A DNA stretch of 64,000 nucleotides from CBDFKK01 sp965248815 (GTDB lineage Bacteria; Pseudomonadota; Alphaproteobacteria; SMXP01). Where the stretch lies: the NCBI GenBank assembly GCA_965248815.1, contig CBDFKK010000008.1:620001-684000 (forward strand), written 5' to 3'. The notes under the pieces are model-generated. The model did no database searches. It saw only the letters and a list, made by a program, of their open reading frames with translations, and was not told the DNA's origin. Both the position numbers and the translations under genes were made by a program. This document shows, piece after piece, positions 44,063-52,661 of the stretch. Every line of letters starts with the position of its first letter. Positions within the stretch are counted from its first letter, which is position 1.

Positions 44063-44821
44063 ATGCCAACTCAAAATCTCTCTTCTCTCATTCGTCTTTC
44101 ACTATTGGCCTCCGCCTTGGTCACGTCCGGATGTAGCGTCGCAGACCGGCTCAAAACCGTAGGCGAGGCTCCCGGGCTTTCCGCCGTCGAACAGCCACCC
44201 GCCACGCAACGCTACCGCTCGATCGCCATGCCTATGCCGTCTAACGAGAGCGTCAAACATCAATCGAATTCGCTCTGGCGAACCGGCGCTCGCGCGTTCT
44301 TCAAGGATCAGCGCGCCGCTCAGGTTGGCGATATCTTGACGGTCAATATTGACATCGATGAAAAAGCCGAACTCGACAACACGACGACGCGCGCACGCGC
44401 CAACGCTGAAGATGCAGGCCTCCCAGGTTTCTTTGGCGCCGAAGCTGCTCTGATTAGCGCGCTGCCGTCGGGTGCATCGGCGACTAATCTGGTGGACATG
44501 GATAGCACCAGCTCAAGCACGGGCACCGGTTCGGCGCACCGCGAAGAAAAAATCGAATTAACGGTTGCGGCCTATATCACTCAAGTTTTGCCGAACGGAA
44601 ATTTGGTAATCCAGGGAAGCCAAGAAATTCGAGTCAATTACGAAGTCCGGCAACTCTCTGTAACGGGGATTGTTCGGCCGGAAGATATCAGCAACAGCAA
44701 TATGATCAAACATACACAAATTGCCGAAGCACGCATTTCCTATGGCGGCCGCGGGCATTTAACCGACGTTCAACAGCCTCGCTACGGGCAACAGGTCTAT
44801 GACATTCTCATGCCGTGGTAG
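44063..44821 (+). CDS. flgH: Flagellar L-ring lipoprotein FlgH
   Basis: A 252-residue outer-membrane ring protein. The N-terminus is a lipoprotein signal with LVTSGC (Cys near residue 24), and the ring domain shows SLWRTGARAFFKDQRAAQVGDILTVNIDIDEKAELDN ... LPNGNLVIQGSQEIRVNYEVRQLSVTGIVRPEDIS. It ends the flgFGAH unit, followed by a strong terminator. Intact. Confidence 0.96.
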   Translation: MPTQNLSSLIRLSLLASALVTSGCSVADRLKTVGEAPGLSAVEQPPATQRYRSIAMPMPSNESVKHQSNSLWRTGARAFFKDQRAAQVGDILTVNIDIDEKAELDNTTTRARANAEDAGLPGFFGAEAALISALPSGASATNLVDMDSTSSSTGTGSAHREEKIELTVAAYITQVLPNGNLVIQGSQEIRVNYEVRQLSVTGIVRPEDISNSNMIKHTQIAEARISYGGRGHLTDVQQPRYGQQVYDILMPW

Positions 44822-44843
44822 AGAACCAGTCGCACACCAAGTA

Positions 44844-44873
44844 AAAAGCCTCGCCCTATCAGGCGAGGCTTTT
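44844..44873. terminator. Bidirectional terminator between flgH and dksA
   Basis: AAAAGCCTCGCC and GGCGAGGCTTTT form a perfect 12-bp stem with a six-base loop and A/T tracts on both sides. It can stop both flgH and the convergent dksA transcripts. Confidence 0.92.
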
Positions 44874-44907
44874 GAATTGTACAGCCTCAAAAAAATGCAA
44901 AGACGAA

Positions 44908-45330
44908 TTAGTCGTCGCGATAGACCTTTTCTTGTCGCTCATGGCGTTCTTGCGCCTCAATGCTGAGCGTAGCAATCGGTCTGGCGTCAAGGCGCTCCAG
45001 ACTGATGTGCTCACCGGTGTCTTCGCAATAGCCGTAGGTGCCTTCTTCGATGCGACGCAGTGCCTCATCAATTTTAGCCACCAGCTTACGCTGACGATCC
45101 CGAGTCCGGAGCTCTAAGGTCCGCTCCGTTTCGGTCGATGCCCGATCAGCGATATCAGCGTGCTGCGTCGTCTCCTCTTGAAGGCTGTGAATGGTCTCAC
45201 GGCCCTCCTGCAAAATCTGGTACTTCCAGACTTCTAGCTTTTTCCTGAAATACTCGCGTTGCTTCTTGTTCATGAAAGGTTCGTCATTCGACGGCTTATA
45301 TTTTTTTCTTTTCTTGGTACTCACACCCAT
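44908..45330 (-). CDS. dksA: DksA-type RNA polymerase-binding regulator
   Basis: A 140-residue DksA/TraR family protein that binds the RNA polymerase secondary channel and works with ppGpp. It has the coiled coil (YFRKKLEVWKYQILQEGRETIHSLQEETTQHADIADRASTETERTLELRTRDRQRKLVAKIDEALRRIEEG) with the DxxDxA tip (ADIADRA) and the C-terminal GYCEDTGEHISLERLDARPIATLSIEAQERHERQEKVYRDD. Only one of the four zinc-ligand Cys residues remains, as in other alphaproteobacterial DksA proteins. The ATG at 45330 follows an AGGAGG site. Confidence 0.93.
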   Translation of the reverse strand: MGVSTKKRKKYKPSNDEPFMNKKQREYFRKKLEVWKYQILQEGRETIHSLQEETTQHADIADRASTETERTLELRTRDRQRKLVAKIDEALRRIEEGTYGYCEDTGEHISLERLDARPIATLSIEAQERHERQEKVYRDD

Positions 45331-45479
45331 CTGCAACCCCTCCTAAGTCCGTACTTATGCGAATGCGGGCGGAATATATATAGAGGCGCCCGGAGCTTCA
45401 ATAGCCTGAGGCCGCTTCTTTTAGGAGGTGGCAATGAACTTTTTGTTAAAATTTCATGAACTTAGGGCGTATTCGCCAA

Positions 45480-45899
45480 TTAAGACGCCTGTTCCAGCTT
45501 GGCAATTTCTACCCTGGCGCGCAGCTCGATTTCGTCGACTAAACCGCTCAATCGGGGGTCGACGAAGGTATCGCGCCGGTTTTCAACCAGGTTAACCAGG
45601 GCACCGAGCTGGCGCTGTGGTATTCCGCCCGCGATTAAGCCCAGCCGAATCGAATCGAGCAAATCCACGATATCGTAGGCGCGCTTGACAGCCTGCTGGC
45701 GGCGCGCGAGGGGATCATCCACTTCCTGGAGAGCCAGGAGCGTGTCGACCGCCGTAAGCGCAGAGACCGGCGCGACGGGATGTGCGCCGGCCGCGGATTC
45801 GGATGATTTGACCTGGAACGATTCCCCTGAGGACGCAGACGACTTTCCTGTCGACCTCAGGGCCGAGGCTCCAGCACGACTAGTGCCTCCAACTTTCAT
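45480..45899 (-). CDS. fliX: Flagellar assembly regulator FliX
   Basis: A 139-residue FliX. In Caulobacter FliX links assembly of the early flagellar structure to FlbD, the activator of sigma-54 promoters. The disordered Ser-rich N-terminus is followed by the family core VSALTAVDTLLALQEVDDPLARRQQAVKRAYDIVDLLDSIRLGLIAGGIPQRQLGALVNLV. It is divergent from flgI, as in Caulobacter. Sigma-54 motifs near flgI and flgF support a FliX/FlbD circuit. Intact. Confidence 0.92.
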   Translation of the reverse strand: MKVGGTSRAGASALRSTGKSSASSGESFQVKSSESAAGAHPVAPVSALTAVDTLLALQEVDDPLARRQQAVKRAYDIVDLLDSIRLGLIAGGIPQRQLGALVNLVENRRDTFVDPRLSGLVDEIELRARVEIAKLEQAS

Positions 45900-45959
45900 A
45901 AATTCGCTCCGATTGGGCGCCCATCTTGCGGCGCATTACTTCAGCATTGCGCGAGCCGG

Positions 45960-45974
45960 TTAATAGCAGGCTAA
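45960..45974. promoter_or_regulatory. Near-consensus CtrA box upstream of fliX
   Basis: TTAA-TAGCAGG-CTAA differs from TTAA-N7-TTAA at one base and lies 61-75 bases before the fliX start. In Caulobacter fliX is CtrA-activated. The match is weaker than the two near flgB. Confidence 0.45.
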
Positions 45975-46098
45975 AAATCACGCCGAACGCGGCAAGAAAT
46001 CACCATCAGGCGGCAACTTCTGCCGGGCGCTGGCGGCCGTTTGGTAGCGTCAAAGTCGCCAAAGCCAGCATTCAAGCCATTTATTGGAGGGCCAAAAG

Positions 46099-46113
46099 TG
46101 GCACGATTCTCGC
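46099..46113 (+). promoter_or_regulatory. Sigma-54 promoter for flgI
   Basis: TGGCACG-ATTC-TCGC: a perfect -24 element and a one-mismatch -12 element with correct spacing (10 bases between GG and GC). It lies 32 bases before the flgI ATG. The promoter still looks functional although the gene is interrupted. Confidence 0.75.
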
Positions 46114-46144
46114 GATTGTTTTGCAAAGTAGAAAGCTCGAATTC

Positions 46145-47308
46145 ATGATTTCAAACTTTTCACACGGCGTGCAGTTCCCGCGCAGACAATCAATCCGGCG
46201 AGCCGGCCTGGCTCTCGCCCTTTGTCTGTTGACCGCGTTCGCACTGACGACGCCTGCATTTGCCCTCTCGCGGATCAAGGACCTCGCCGACGTCGAAGGC
46301 ATACGCGACAATATGCTCGTCGGTTACGGCCTCGTCGTCGGCCTCAATGGCACCGGCGATGGGCTCAGAAACTCGCCCTTCACGCGTCAAAGCCTTGAAT
46401 CCATGCTTGAACGCATGGGGGTTAATACCCGCGGAACAAACCTCAATACGAAGAACGTCGCCGCTGTCATGGTGACGGGCAACTTGCCGCCCTTCGGAAG
46501 CCAAGGCACGCGCATGGATGTGATCATCAGCGCGCTTGGGGACGCGACTAATTTGCGAGGCGGCATGCTGTTGGTAACGCCGCTGGTCGGCGCCGACGGT
46601 GAAGTCTATGCAGTGGCTCAGGGGCCCGTCGCGGTGGGAGGCTTTAGCGCCGGCGGTGACGGGGGCAGTGTCACGAAAGGCGTCACCACCAGCGGACGGA
46701 TTGCCAACGGTGCCATCATTGAACGCGAATTGAAATTCGATCTGGCCTCGTTGCGTCAACTACGCCTGTCACTTAGAAATCCGGACCTCACGACGGCCCG
46801 GCGGATGGCGGAAGCAATCAATAGCTATCTCGGCACCGCGGCCGCGGATCCGATCCACCCCACCACGGTTAGCCTCACCTTGCCACCACGCTATGACGGC
46901 AACATAGTCGATCTCTTGACGGAAGTGGAACAGCTCAGAATCGAACCCGATCAAGCGGCCCGTATTGTGATTGACGAACAATCGGGCATCATCGTCATGA
47001 GCCAAGAAGTCCGCGTGAGCCAAGTCGCCATCGCGCAGGGCAACCTCACGATTACCGTCACCGAGGCACCGCAAGTGAGCTAGCCCGCGCCCTTTGCCGA
47101 AGTCGGTGAAACCGCCGTCGTTCCGCGTACAGATATTGATGTGGATGAAGATGCCGGGCGTCGCCTGCTCAGCCTTAATCAGGGTGTCACGCTCCAGGAA
47201 TTGGTCGATGGCCTCAACGCGCTCGGCGTCGGACCACAAGACATGATTTCTATTTTACAAACCATCAAAGCTGCCGGCGCCCTTCAAGCGGAAGTGGAGG
47301 TCATGTAA
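46145..47308 (+). pseudogene. flgI: flgI, flagellar P-ring protein, interrupted by a TAG codon
   Basis: FlgI builds the periplasmic P ring. From the ATG at 46145 there is a signal peptide (LALALCLLTAFALTTPAFA) and the standard sequence (SRIKDLADVEGIRDNMLVGYGLVVGLNGTGDGLRNSPFTRQSLESML). Codon 313 is TAG (47081-47083), after VTEAPQVS; the frame then continues with PAPFAEVGETAVVPRTDIDV ... LVDGLNALGVGPQDMISILQTIKAAGALQAEVEVM to a TAA at 47306-47308. CAG to TAG is a likely cause, since Q fits the family there. Full length would be about 386 residues. The missing 74 residues include the conserved C-terminal QTIKAAGALQAE helix. Confidence 0.9.
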
Positions 47309-47343
47309 TGAACTTCGATCCGCTTGTCCGTCGTCAGATAAAT
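47308..47343 (+). pseudogene. 5' fragment of the gene after flgI (flgJ position), cut by an IS
   Basis: An ATG overlapping the flgI stop (TAATG) starts MNFDPLVRRQIN, then the IS left end begins at 47344. Translation into the IS gives unrelated sequence. The place and overlap suit a flgJ-like rod-binding protein, but 12 codons are too few to prove it. Confidence 0.55.
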
Positions 47344-47398
47344 TGGAACAGATTTCGATTTGAGCAAGCTGAGTCTTTGGCTCATCTGTTGTTTCAAT

Positions 47399-48379
47399 TT
47401 AAGCAGCGGCTTTGCGGTGTTGCAAGCGCCGGTGTTCGATTGTTTTTCGTTTAATCCTTTCTCTTTGCAATAGAATAGTTTGGCCGCGCCCGAAGTAGAC
47501 GTCGGCAGGCGTGAGGTTCTTCAGGCTCTCGTGATATCGCTGGTGGTTGTAGTGGCCGACGAAGTCTTCGATCTGCGCTTCCAGGTCGCCAGGCAGATAA
47601 TAGTTTTGCAGCAAGATGCGGTTCTTGAGCGTCTGATGCCAACGCTCAATTTTGCCTTGCGTCTGCGGATGATAAGGCGCACCGCGTACATGCTTCATGC
47701 CTTGATCATCCATCCAGTCAGCAAGATCGCCAGCAATATAAGACGGGCCATTGTCGGACAGCAGGCGCGGCTTGTGAACGACATTAACTTGATCGAGCCC
47801 GGATTCGGCGAGAGCTGCTTCCAGCGTTTCGGTAACGTCCTCAACCCTCATCGTGGTGCAGAGTTTCCACGCAATGATATAGCGCGAGAAGTCATCCAGG
47901 ATCGTCGACAGGTAAAACCAGCCCCAGCCGATGACCTTGAGATAGGTGAAGTCTGTCTGCCACATTTGATTTGGCGCCGTGGTCTTGTCTGTAAACTCGT
48001 CAGCCGCCTTGATGACAACAAAGGCTGGGCTGGTGATCAGATCCAGAGCCTTGAGCAGGCGATACACCGAAGCTTCAGATACGAAGTAGCCTTGCGTATC
48101 GGTGAACCTGACAGCCAGCTCGCGCGGCGACAACTCAGGCTCTTCAAGCGCTAGATCAACGATCTTGTCTCGAACGTCATCGGGAATACGGTTCCATACC
48201 CGTCCCGGCTTTGGAGACCGATCTTCCAGCGCTTCCACACCGCCAGTTTGATACTGATCGTACCAGCGATAGAATGTTGTCCGTGGAATGCCGAGTGTAT
48301 CCAGCGTGCGTTTAACTGGCAGATGTGATTGCTCAACCAGTCCGATGATCTCGGCCTTCTCGGATGCAGGATATCTCAT
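47399..48379 (-). CDS. IS3-family transposase OrfB
   Basis: A 326-residue integrase-core transposase. It has an HTH region (VKRTLDTLGIPRTTFYRWYDQYQ), and the DDE catalytic triad in WQTDFTYLK, LLSDNGPSY and TQGKIERWHQT. The start overlaps the orfA stop by four bases (ATGA), so expression may be coupled or produced by frameshifting to an OrfAB fusion. Appears complete. Confidence 0.92.
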   Translation of the reverse strand: MRYPASEKAEIIGLVEQSHLPVKRTLDTLGIPRTTFYRWYDQYQTGGVEALEDRSPKPGRVWNRIPDDVRDKIVDLALEEPELSPRELAVRFTDTQGYFVSEASVYRLLKALDLITSPAFVVIKAADEFTDKTTAPNQMWQTDFTYLKVIGWGWFYLSTILDDFSRYIIAWKLCTTMRVEDVTETLEAALAESGLDQVNVVHKPRLLSDNGPSYIAGDLADWMDDQGMKHVRGAPYHPQTQGKIERWHQTLKNRILLQNYYLPGDLEAQIEDFVGHYNHQRYHESLKNLTPADVYFGRGQTILLQRERIKRKTIEHRRLQHRKAAA

Positions 48380-48750
48380 TCGATATCCTCCCCATCCCCG
48401 ATTATGCTTTTTTTCAGAAGGCGCAGTTCCAACGCTTGTTCGGCAACGACTTCCTTGAGGTCTTGCGCTTCGCGCCGTAAGTCCTTCACCTCACCAGTAT
48501 TAGCGGCCCGCGCCGTATCGCCTGCCAGCCGCTTCTTGCCAGCTTCAAGAAACTCCTTCGACCAGGTGTAATACATGCCCTGAGCGATGCCTTCCTGACG
48601 GCAAAGCTCGGCAATGCTGTCTTCGCCGCGAAGTCCGGCAAGCACAATCCGTATCTTCTCTTCAGCTGAATAGCGTTTGCGCGTCCAGCGGCGAATATCC
48701 TTGACTGTACGTTCCGCAGCTTCTTGATGGCGCACTGTTTTGTCTCTCAT
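48376..48750 (-). CDS. IS3-family transposase OrfA
   Basis: A 124-residue DNA-binding protein: HTH (YSAEEKIRIVLAGLRGEDSIAELCRQEGIAQGMYYTWSKEFLEAGKKRL) followed by a leucine-zipper-like coiled coil (EVKDLRREAQDLKEVVAEQALELRLLKKS). Standard OrfA layout upstream of OrfB. Confidence 0.9.
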   Translation of the reverse strand: MRDKTVRHQEAAERTVKDIRRWTRKRYSAEEKIRIVLAGLRGEDSIAELCRQEGIAQGMYYTWSKEFLEAGKKRLAGDTARAANTGEVKDLRREAQDLKEVVAEQALELRLLKKSIIGDGEDIE

Positions 48751-48816
48751 CGTCCACTCCTCTCGTATGACGATGGGCCAAAAACTCTCCCTTACGCAAT
48801 TCCCTCAATCTGTCCC

Positions 48817-49655
48817 ATGAGTGCTGACGCCGGACACGTTGCGACGGAAGACCTGCAAATGGCGGTCAACGCGGCCATTGTCTTGGAGCGCCCACTTCTT
48901 ATTAAAGGAGAGCCAGGCACGGGCAAGACCGTGTTGGCTCAGGAAGTCGCAAAGTCGCTGAACGTGTCCCTCATTGAATGGCACATCAAATCGACCACCA
49001 AAGCACTGCAGGGCCTTTACGAATATGTCGCGGTATCGCGATTGCGCGATTCTCAATTGGGCGATGACCGTGTGCACGACATCCGTAATTACATCAAACA
49101 AGGGAAATTGTGGGAGGCATTTACCGCCACACAAAAGCCTGTGCTCCTAATTGATGAAATCGACAAGGCCGACATCGAGTTTCCCAATGATCTATTGCTA
49201 GAACTCGATCGAATGGAATTTTCGTTTACGAAACCAGCGAAACAGTCAAAGCCGAGCAAAGACCAATCGTGATGATCACGTCAAACAATGAGAAAGAGCT
49301 TCCCGACGCGTTCTTGAGACGTTGTTTCTTTCACTACATAAAATTTCCTGAGGCGGACACGATGCGTCAAATCGTGGACGTGCATTTCCCCAAAATACAG
49401 AACCGGCTGGTCCACGAAGCACTGGCAAAGTTTTACGAAATGCGGGATGTGCCTGGCTTGAAGAAGAAGCCTTCTACGTCGGAGCTGCTTGATTGGCTCA
49501 AGCTCTTGATGAATGACGATATCGATGCAGACGCCATCAGGGAGCAGGATTCGTCAAAGCTCATACCGCCCTTATATGGCGCGCTACTTAAGAATGAACA
49601 CGATGTGCAGCTCTTTGAGCGGTTGGCGTTTCTGTCGCGGCGGGAACGCACATAG
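48817..49655 (+). pseudogene. MoxR-type AAA+ ATPase, IS-truncated and frameshifted
   Basis: The MoxR/CbbQ-like ATPase partner of the VWA protein that follows. Walker A is GEPGTGKTV, Walker B LLIDEIDKAD, and SNNEKELPDAFLRRC contains the sensor and Arg finger. The frame breaks in a T run at 49219-49222: upstream frame ends EFSFTKPAKQ..., while family sequence (FVYETSETVKAEQRPIVMITSNNE) continues in the next frame to 49655. One extra T would restore it. The 5' end abuts the IS: the first usable ATG (48817-48819) borrows its A from the last IS base, and the family's usual first few residues are missing. Confidence 0.85.
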
Positions 49656-49696
49656 CAGTGTGAGACTAAGCCAAGCGCAAAGGTTACTTAGCTGAC

Positions 49697-50872
49697 ATGT
49701 TCATAAATTTCTTTGCCGAACTGCGCCAGGCGAACATACCCGTTTCGCTCAAAGAGTTTCTCATGTTGATGGAGGCGATGGACAAAAACATCGCGGATTC
49801 CAGGGTCGAGGACTTCTATTACCTCAGCCGCGCAGCGCTGGGCAAAGACGAGCGAAATCTCGATAAGTTCGACCGCGTGTTCGGCCATGTCTTCAAAGGC
49901 CTCGAAGCCCTAACTGAAGACATGACCATCGATATTCCCGAAGAATGGCTGCGCAAGCTTTCAGAAAAATTCTTAACCGACGAAGAAAAGGATTTGATCA
50001 AAAGTTTGGGCGGGTGGGACAAGCTTATGGAAACGCTTCGTGATCGCTTGAACGAGCAGGAAAAACGTCACGAAGGCGGCAACAAGATGATCGGCACTGC
50101 GGGCACCTCCCCGTTTGGAGCATACGGCTATAACCCGGAAGGCGTGCGCATTGGACAGGACGAAAGCCGGCACGGGCGTGCAGTAAAAGTATGGGACAAG
50201 CGGGAATTCAAGAATCTCGACGATTCCGTCGAGCTTGGTACCCGCAATATTAAGGTCGCGCTTAGACGTCTGCGGCGTTTTGCGCGCGAAGGAGCGGCCG
50301 AAGAGCTCGATCTCGATGACACGATCCGTTCGACCGCGCACAGAGGTTACCTCGACATAAAAATGATTCCCGAGCGGCACAACACGGTCAAAGTGCTGCT
50401 ATTCTTGGATGTCGGTGGGTCCATGGATCCGCACGTGAAGGTCTGCGAAGAACTGTTTTCGGCAGCAAGAAACGAATTCAAACATTTGGATTTCTACTAC
50501 TTTCACAATTGCCTGTACGAATCCGTTTGGAAGAACAACCGGCGACGGCACAATGAATCCACCGGCACATGGGACGTGCTTCACACCTATCCCCACGACT
50601 ACAAAATCATTTTTGTCGGCGATGCAGCCATGAACCCATATGAAGTCACGTATCCGGGTGGCAGTGTGGAACATTGGAATGATGAAGCCGGTGCCGCCTG
50701 GCTGAAGCGCCTGACGGACATTTATGACAGCGTCGTGTGGTTAAATCCAATTCCTCGCGAACAATGGCGTTACACATCCTCCATCGGTCTCATCTATGAG
50801 ATTTTGGGGAGCCGGATGTTTCCCTTAACGCTCGAGGGGCTCGACGACGCTATGCGCGAACTTAACAGATGA
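49697..50872 (+). CDS. CoxE-like VWA domain protein
   Basis: A 391-residue protein. The N-terminal 190 residues are helical, and a von Willebrand A domain occupies the C-terminal half with a MIDAS-like LFLDVGGSMDPHVKV (a slightly degenerate DxSxS) and later FVGDAAMNP. Such proteins pair with MoxR ATPases to insert cofactors or remodel complexes. Its partner gene upstream is frameshifted. The stop overlaps the start of the MFS gene (ATGA). No lesion was seen here. Confidence 0.88.
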   Translation: MFINFFAELRQANIPVSLKEFLMLMEAMDKNIADSRVEDFYYLSRAALGKDERNLDKFDRVFGHVFKGLEALTEDMTIDIPEEWLRKLSEKFLTDEEKDLIKSLGGWDKLMETLRDRLNEQEKRHEGGNKMIGTAGTSPFGAYGYNPEGVRIGQDESRHGRAVKVWDKREFKNLDDSVELGTRNIKVALRRLRRFAREGAAEELDLDDTIRSTAHRGYLDIKMIPERHNTVKVLLFLDVGGSMDPHVKVCEELFSAARNEFKHLDFYYFHNCLYESVWKNNRRRHNESTGTWDVLHTYPHDYKIIFVGDAAMNPYEVTYPGGSVEHWNDEAGAAWLKRLTDIYDSVVWLNPIPREQWRYTSSIGLIYEILGSRMFPLTLEGLDDAMRELNR

Positions 50873-52107
50873 CAGACCTGTCGCGGGCGTTCGCGCGACT
50901 CCAAGTCAACTTCAGGCAGGGCACGTGGCGTACGCCGAAGATTATGCTTTACCTTCTGGCGGCTGCGGCCCCTTTGTCGTTGTCCACCTAGGGCGCGCTT
51001 CTCAATAATTTTGCGATTGATAGGGCGAACTTCACCGGCGTCGAGATCGGCATACTTCAGTCCTTGAGAGAAATTCCGGGCTTCCTTGCCTTTGCGGTGG
51101 TTTTCGTGCTGCTCATTGTGCGGGAACAGACACTGGCTTTGGTCGCACTTGCTCTTTTGGGATTGGGTACGGCGCTTACCGGCTTTTTCCCGTTTGAAAT
51201 CGGTCTTTACTGCACGACCGTTTTAATGTCGATCGGATTTCACTACTACCAAACCATGCAAGATTCATTGGCTCTTCAATGGTTAAGTAAAGAAGAGGCA
51301 CCGGAAGCGTTTGGGCGCTTCATTGCTATCGGTGGATTTTCCAGCATAGCCGCCTACGCTTTGATCTTGCTGACGTGGAACTTATTGGATCTAGATTTTA
51401 TTTGGGTCTATGCCATCGGCGGCGGACTGACAATTGCGCTTGTGGCGTTCATTGCACTGAGTTTTCCTCATTTCAAGGCACCTGTGCAGCAACACCAACA
51501 CATTGTGCTGAGGGGCCGTTATTGGCTTTACTACGCCCTCACCTTCTTGAGCGGCGCTCGACGGCAAATCTTTGTTGTTTTTGCAGGTTTTATGATGGTC
51601 GAGAAATTCGGCTATCGCGTTGAAGCGATAACCATGCTGTTCTTGATCAATTGTACTCTCAACCTTTACGTGGCGCCTCTGATCGGAAGACTCATCCACA
51701 AGTGGGGTGAAAAGAGAGCCCTAACCTTCGAATATATCGGGCTCATTATCGTATTCGTCTGCTACGCATTTGTAGAAAGTCCGCTCTTCGCCGCGATCCT
51801 CTATCTGATCGATCACGCACTTTTTGCGATGGCCATCGCTATGAAAACTTACTTTCAAAAAATTGCTGACCCCGCTGATTTTGTGCCCACGGCCGGGGTC
51901 GCGTTTACCATCAATCACATTGCCGCAGTGGTCATTCCTGTCATTTTTGGGTTCATCTGGCTCCAAAGTCCCGAGGCTGTTTTTCTACTGGGCGCTGCTG
52001 TTGCTTGCTTGTCATTGACTTTGGCACGACTCGTTCCGGCCGAGCCTGCCGAAGGGAATGAAGTAGCTTGGCTCAAACGGCCAACCATCGCGGCGGCAGA
52101 AGACTGA
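50869..52107 (+). pseudogene. MFS transporter, interrupted by a TAG codon
   Basis: From the ATG overlapping the previous stop the frame gives MTDLSRAFARLQVNFRQGTW and then PKIMLYLLAAAAPLSLST, a TAG at 50989-50991 (codon 41), and goes on with GALLNNFAIDRANFTGVEIGILQSLREIPGFLAF and about ten membrane helices to 52107. Removing the stop gives about 412 residues, a normal 12-helix MFS protein. TGG (Trp) to TAG is the likely change. Without readthrough only a downstream restart inside the transporter would be possible. Confidence 0.85.
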
Positions 52108-52281
52108 GTCGCAATTGAAATTGAACCGTTGCCCTGCCCTGCACCCCTGAAGACAGCTCATACTATTGACCCAGAAAAGTGCGATGAATTGCCGCTGATG
52201 GCTGGCCTTTTGATACGGCAAGGCCGCACTCATGTATATTGCATCTTGCGCTGCGGGTGCTGAATGTGAAAGGCAACGGCC

Positions 52282-52638
52282 ATGGATATCGGGAACCGCC
52301 AGGAATATTTAAAACCCAACTACTTTACCGACAAATCCAAAATGGCGGCCGAATGTCAGTCCATGGAAGACGTACGGCGCGAAATCGATCGCCTCGACAG
52401 GATAATAGTTGAGCTGCTTTCGGAGCGTCAGACTTACATTGAGGCAGCGGCGCGCATCAAGAACAATCGGGATACCGTGCGAGACACTTCTCGAATTGAA
52501 GACGTCGTGCAAAAGGTGGTTGCACATGCACAAGAGCGCGGACTCAATCCCATGATCGCAGAGGCAGTTTGGCGAACGCTCATCGAGCAGTGTATTGCTC
52601 ACGAATACAAAAAGTTCGATACCGAAGAAAAAAATTAA
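52282..52638 (+). CDS. Chorismate mutase, AroQ class
   Basis: Converts chorismate to prephenate. The 118-residue all-helical protein has the AroQ pattern MEDVRREIDRLDRIIVELLSERQTYIEAAARIKNN ... RIEDVVQKVVAHAQERGLNPMIAEAVWRTLIEQCIAHEYKKF, similar to PchB-type and stand-alone mutases. The start at 52282 is preceded by GAAAGG; an alternative ATG is at 52342. Function as a general aromatic amino acid enzyme is most likely. Confidence 0.88.
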   Translation: MDIGNRQEYLKPNYFTDKSKMAAECQSMEDVRREIDRLDRIIVELLSERQTYIEAAARIKNNRDTVRDTSRIEDVVQKVVAHAQERGLNPMIAEAVWRTLIEQCIAHEYKKFDTEEKN

Positions 52639-52661
52639 GCTGCCGTCAGCGAGTGCGCAGG

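Larger units (their letters stand above)
47344..48817 (-). mobile_element. IS3-family insertion sequence, copy 1
   Basis: About 1474 bases bounded by imperfect inverted repeats: TGGAACAGATT at the left end and TGGGACAGATT (read inwards) at the right, each followed by a shared TTTGGC[T/C]CATC about 30 bases in. It carries overlapping orfA and orfB on the minus strand. Bases flanking the two ends (AAAT and TGAG) do not match, so no target duplication is visible. Confidence 0.85.

Noticed and set aside
26265..52107. Alternative genetic code as the explanation for in-frame stops
   Set aside because: TAA, TGA and TAG all occur as interrupting codons, two genes have frameshifts instead, and the housekeeping genes use the three stops normally.
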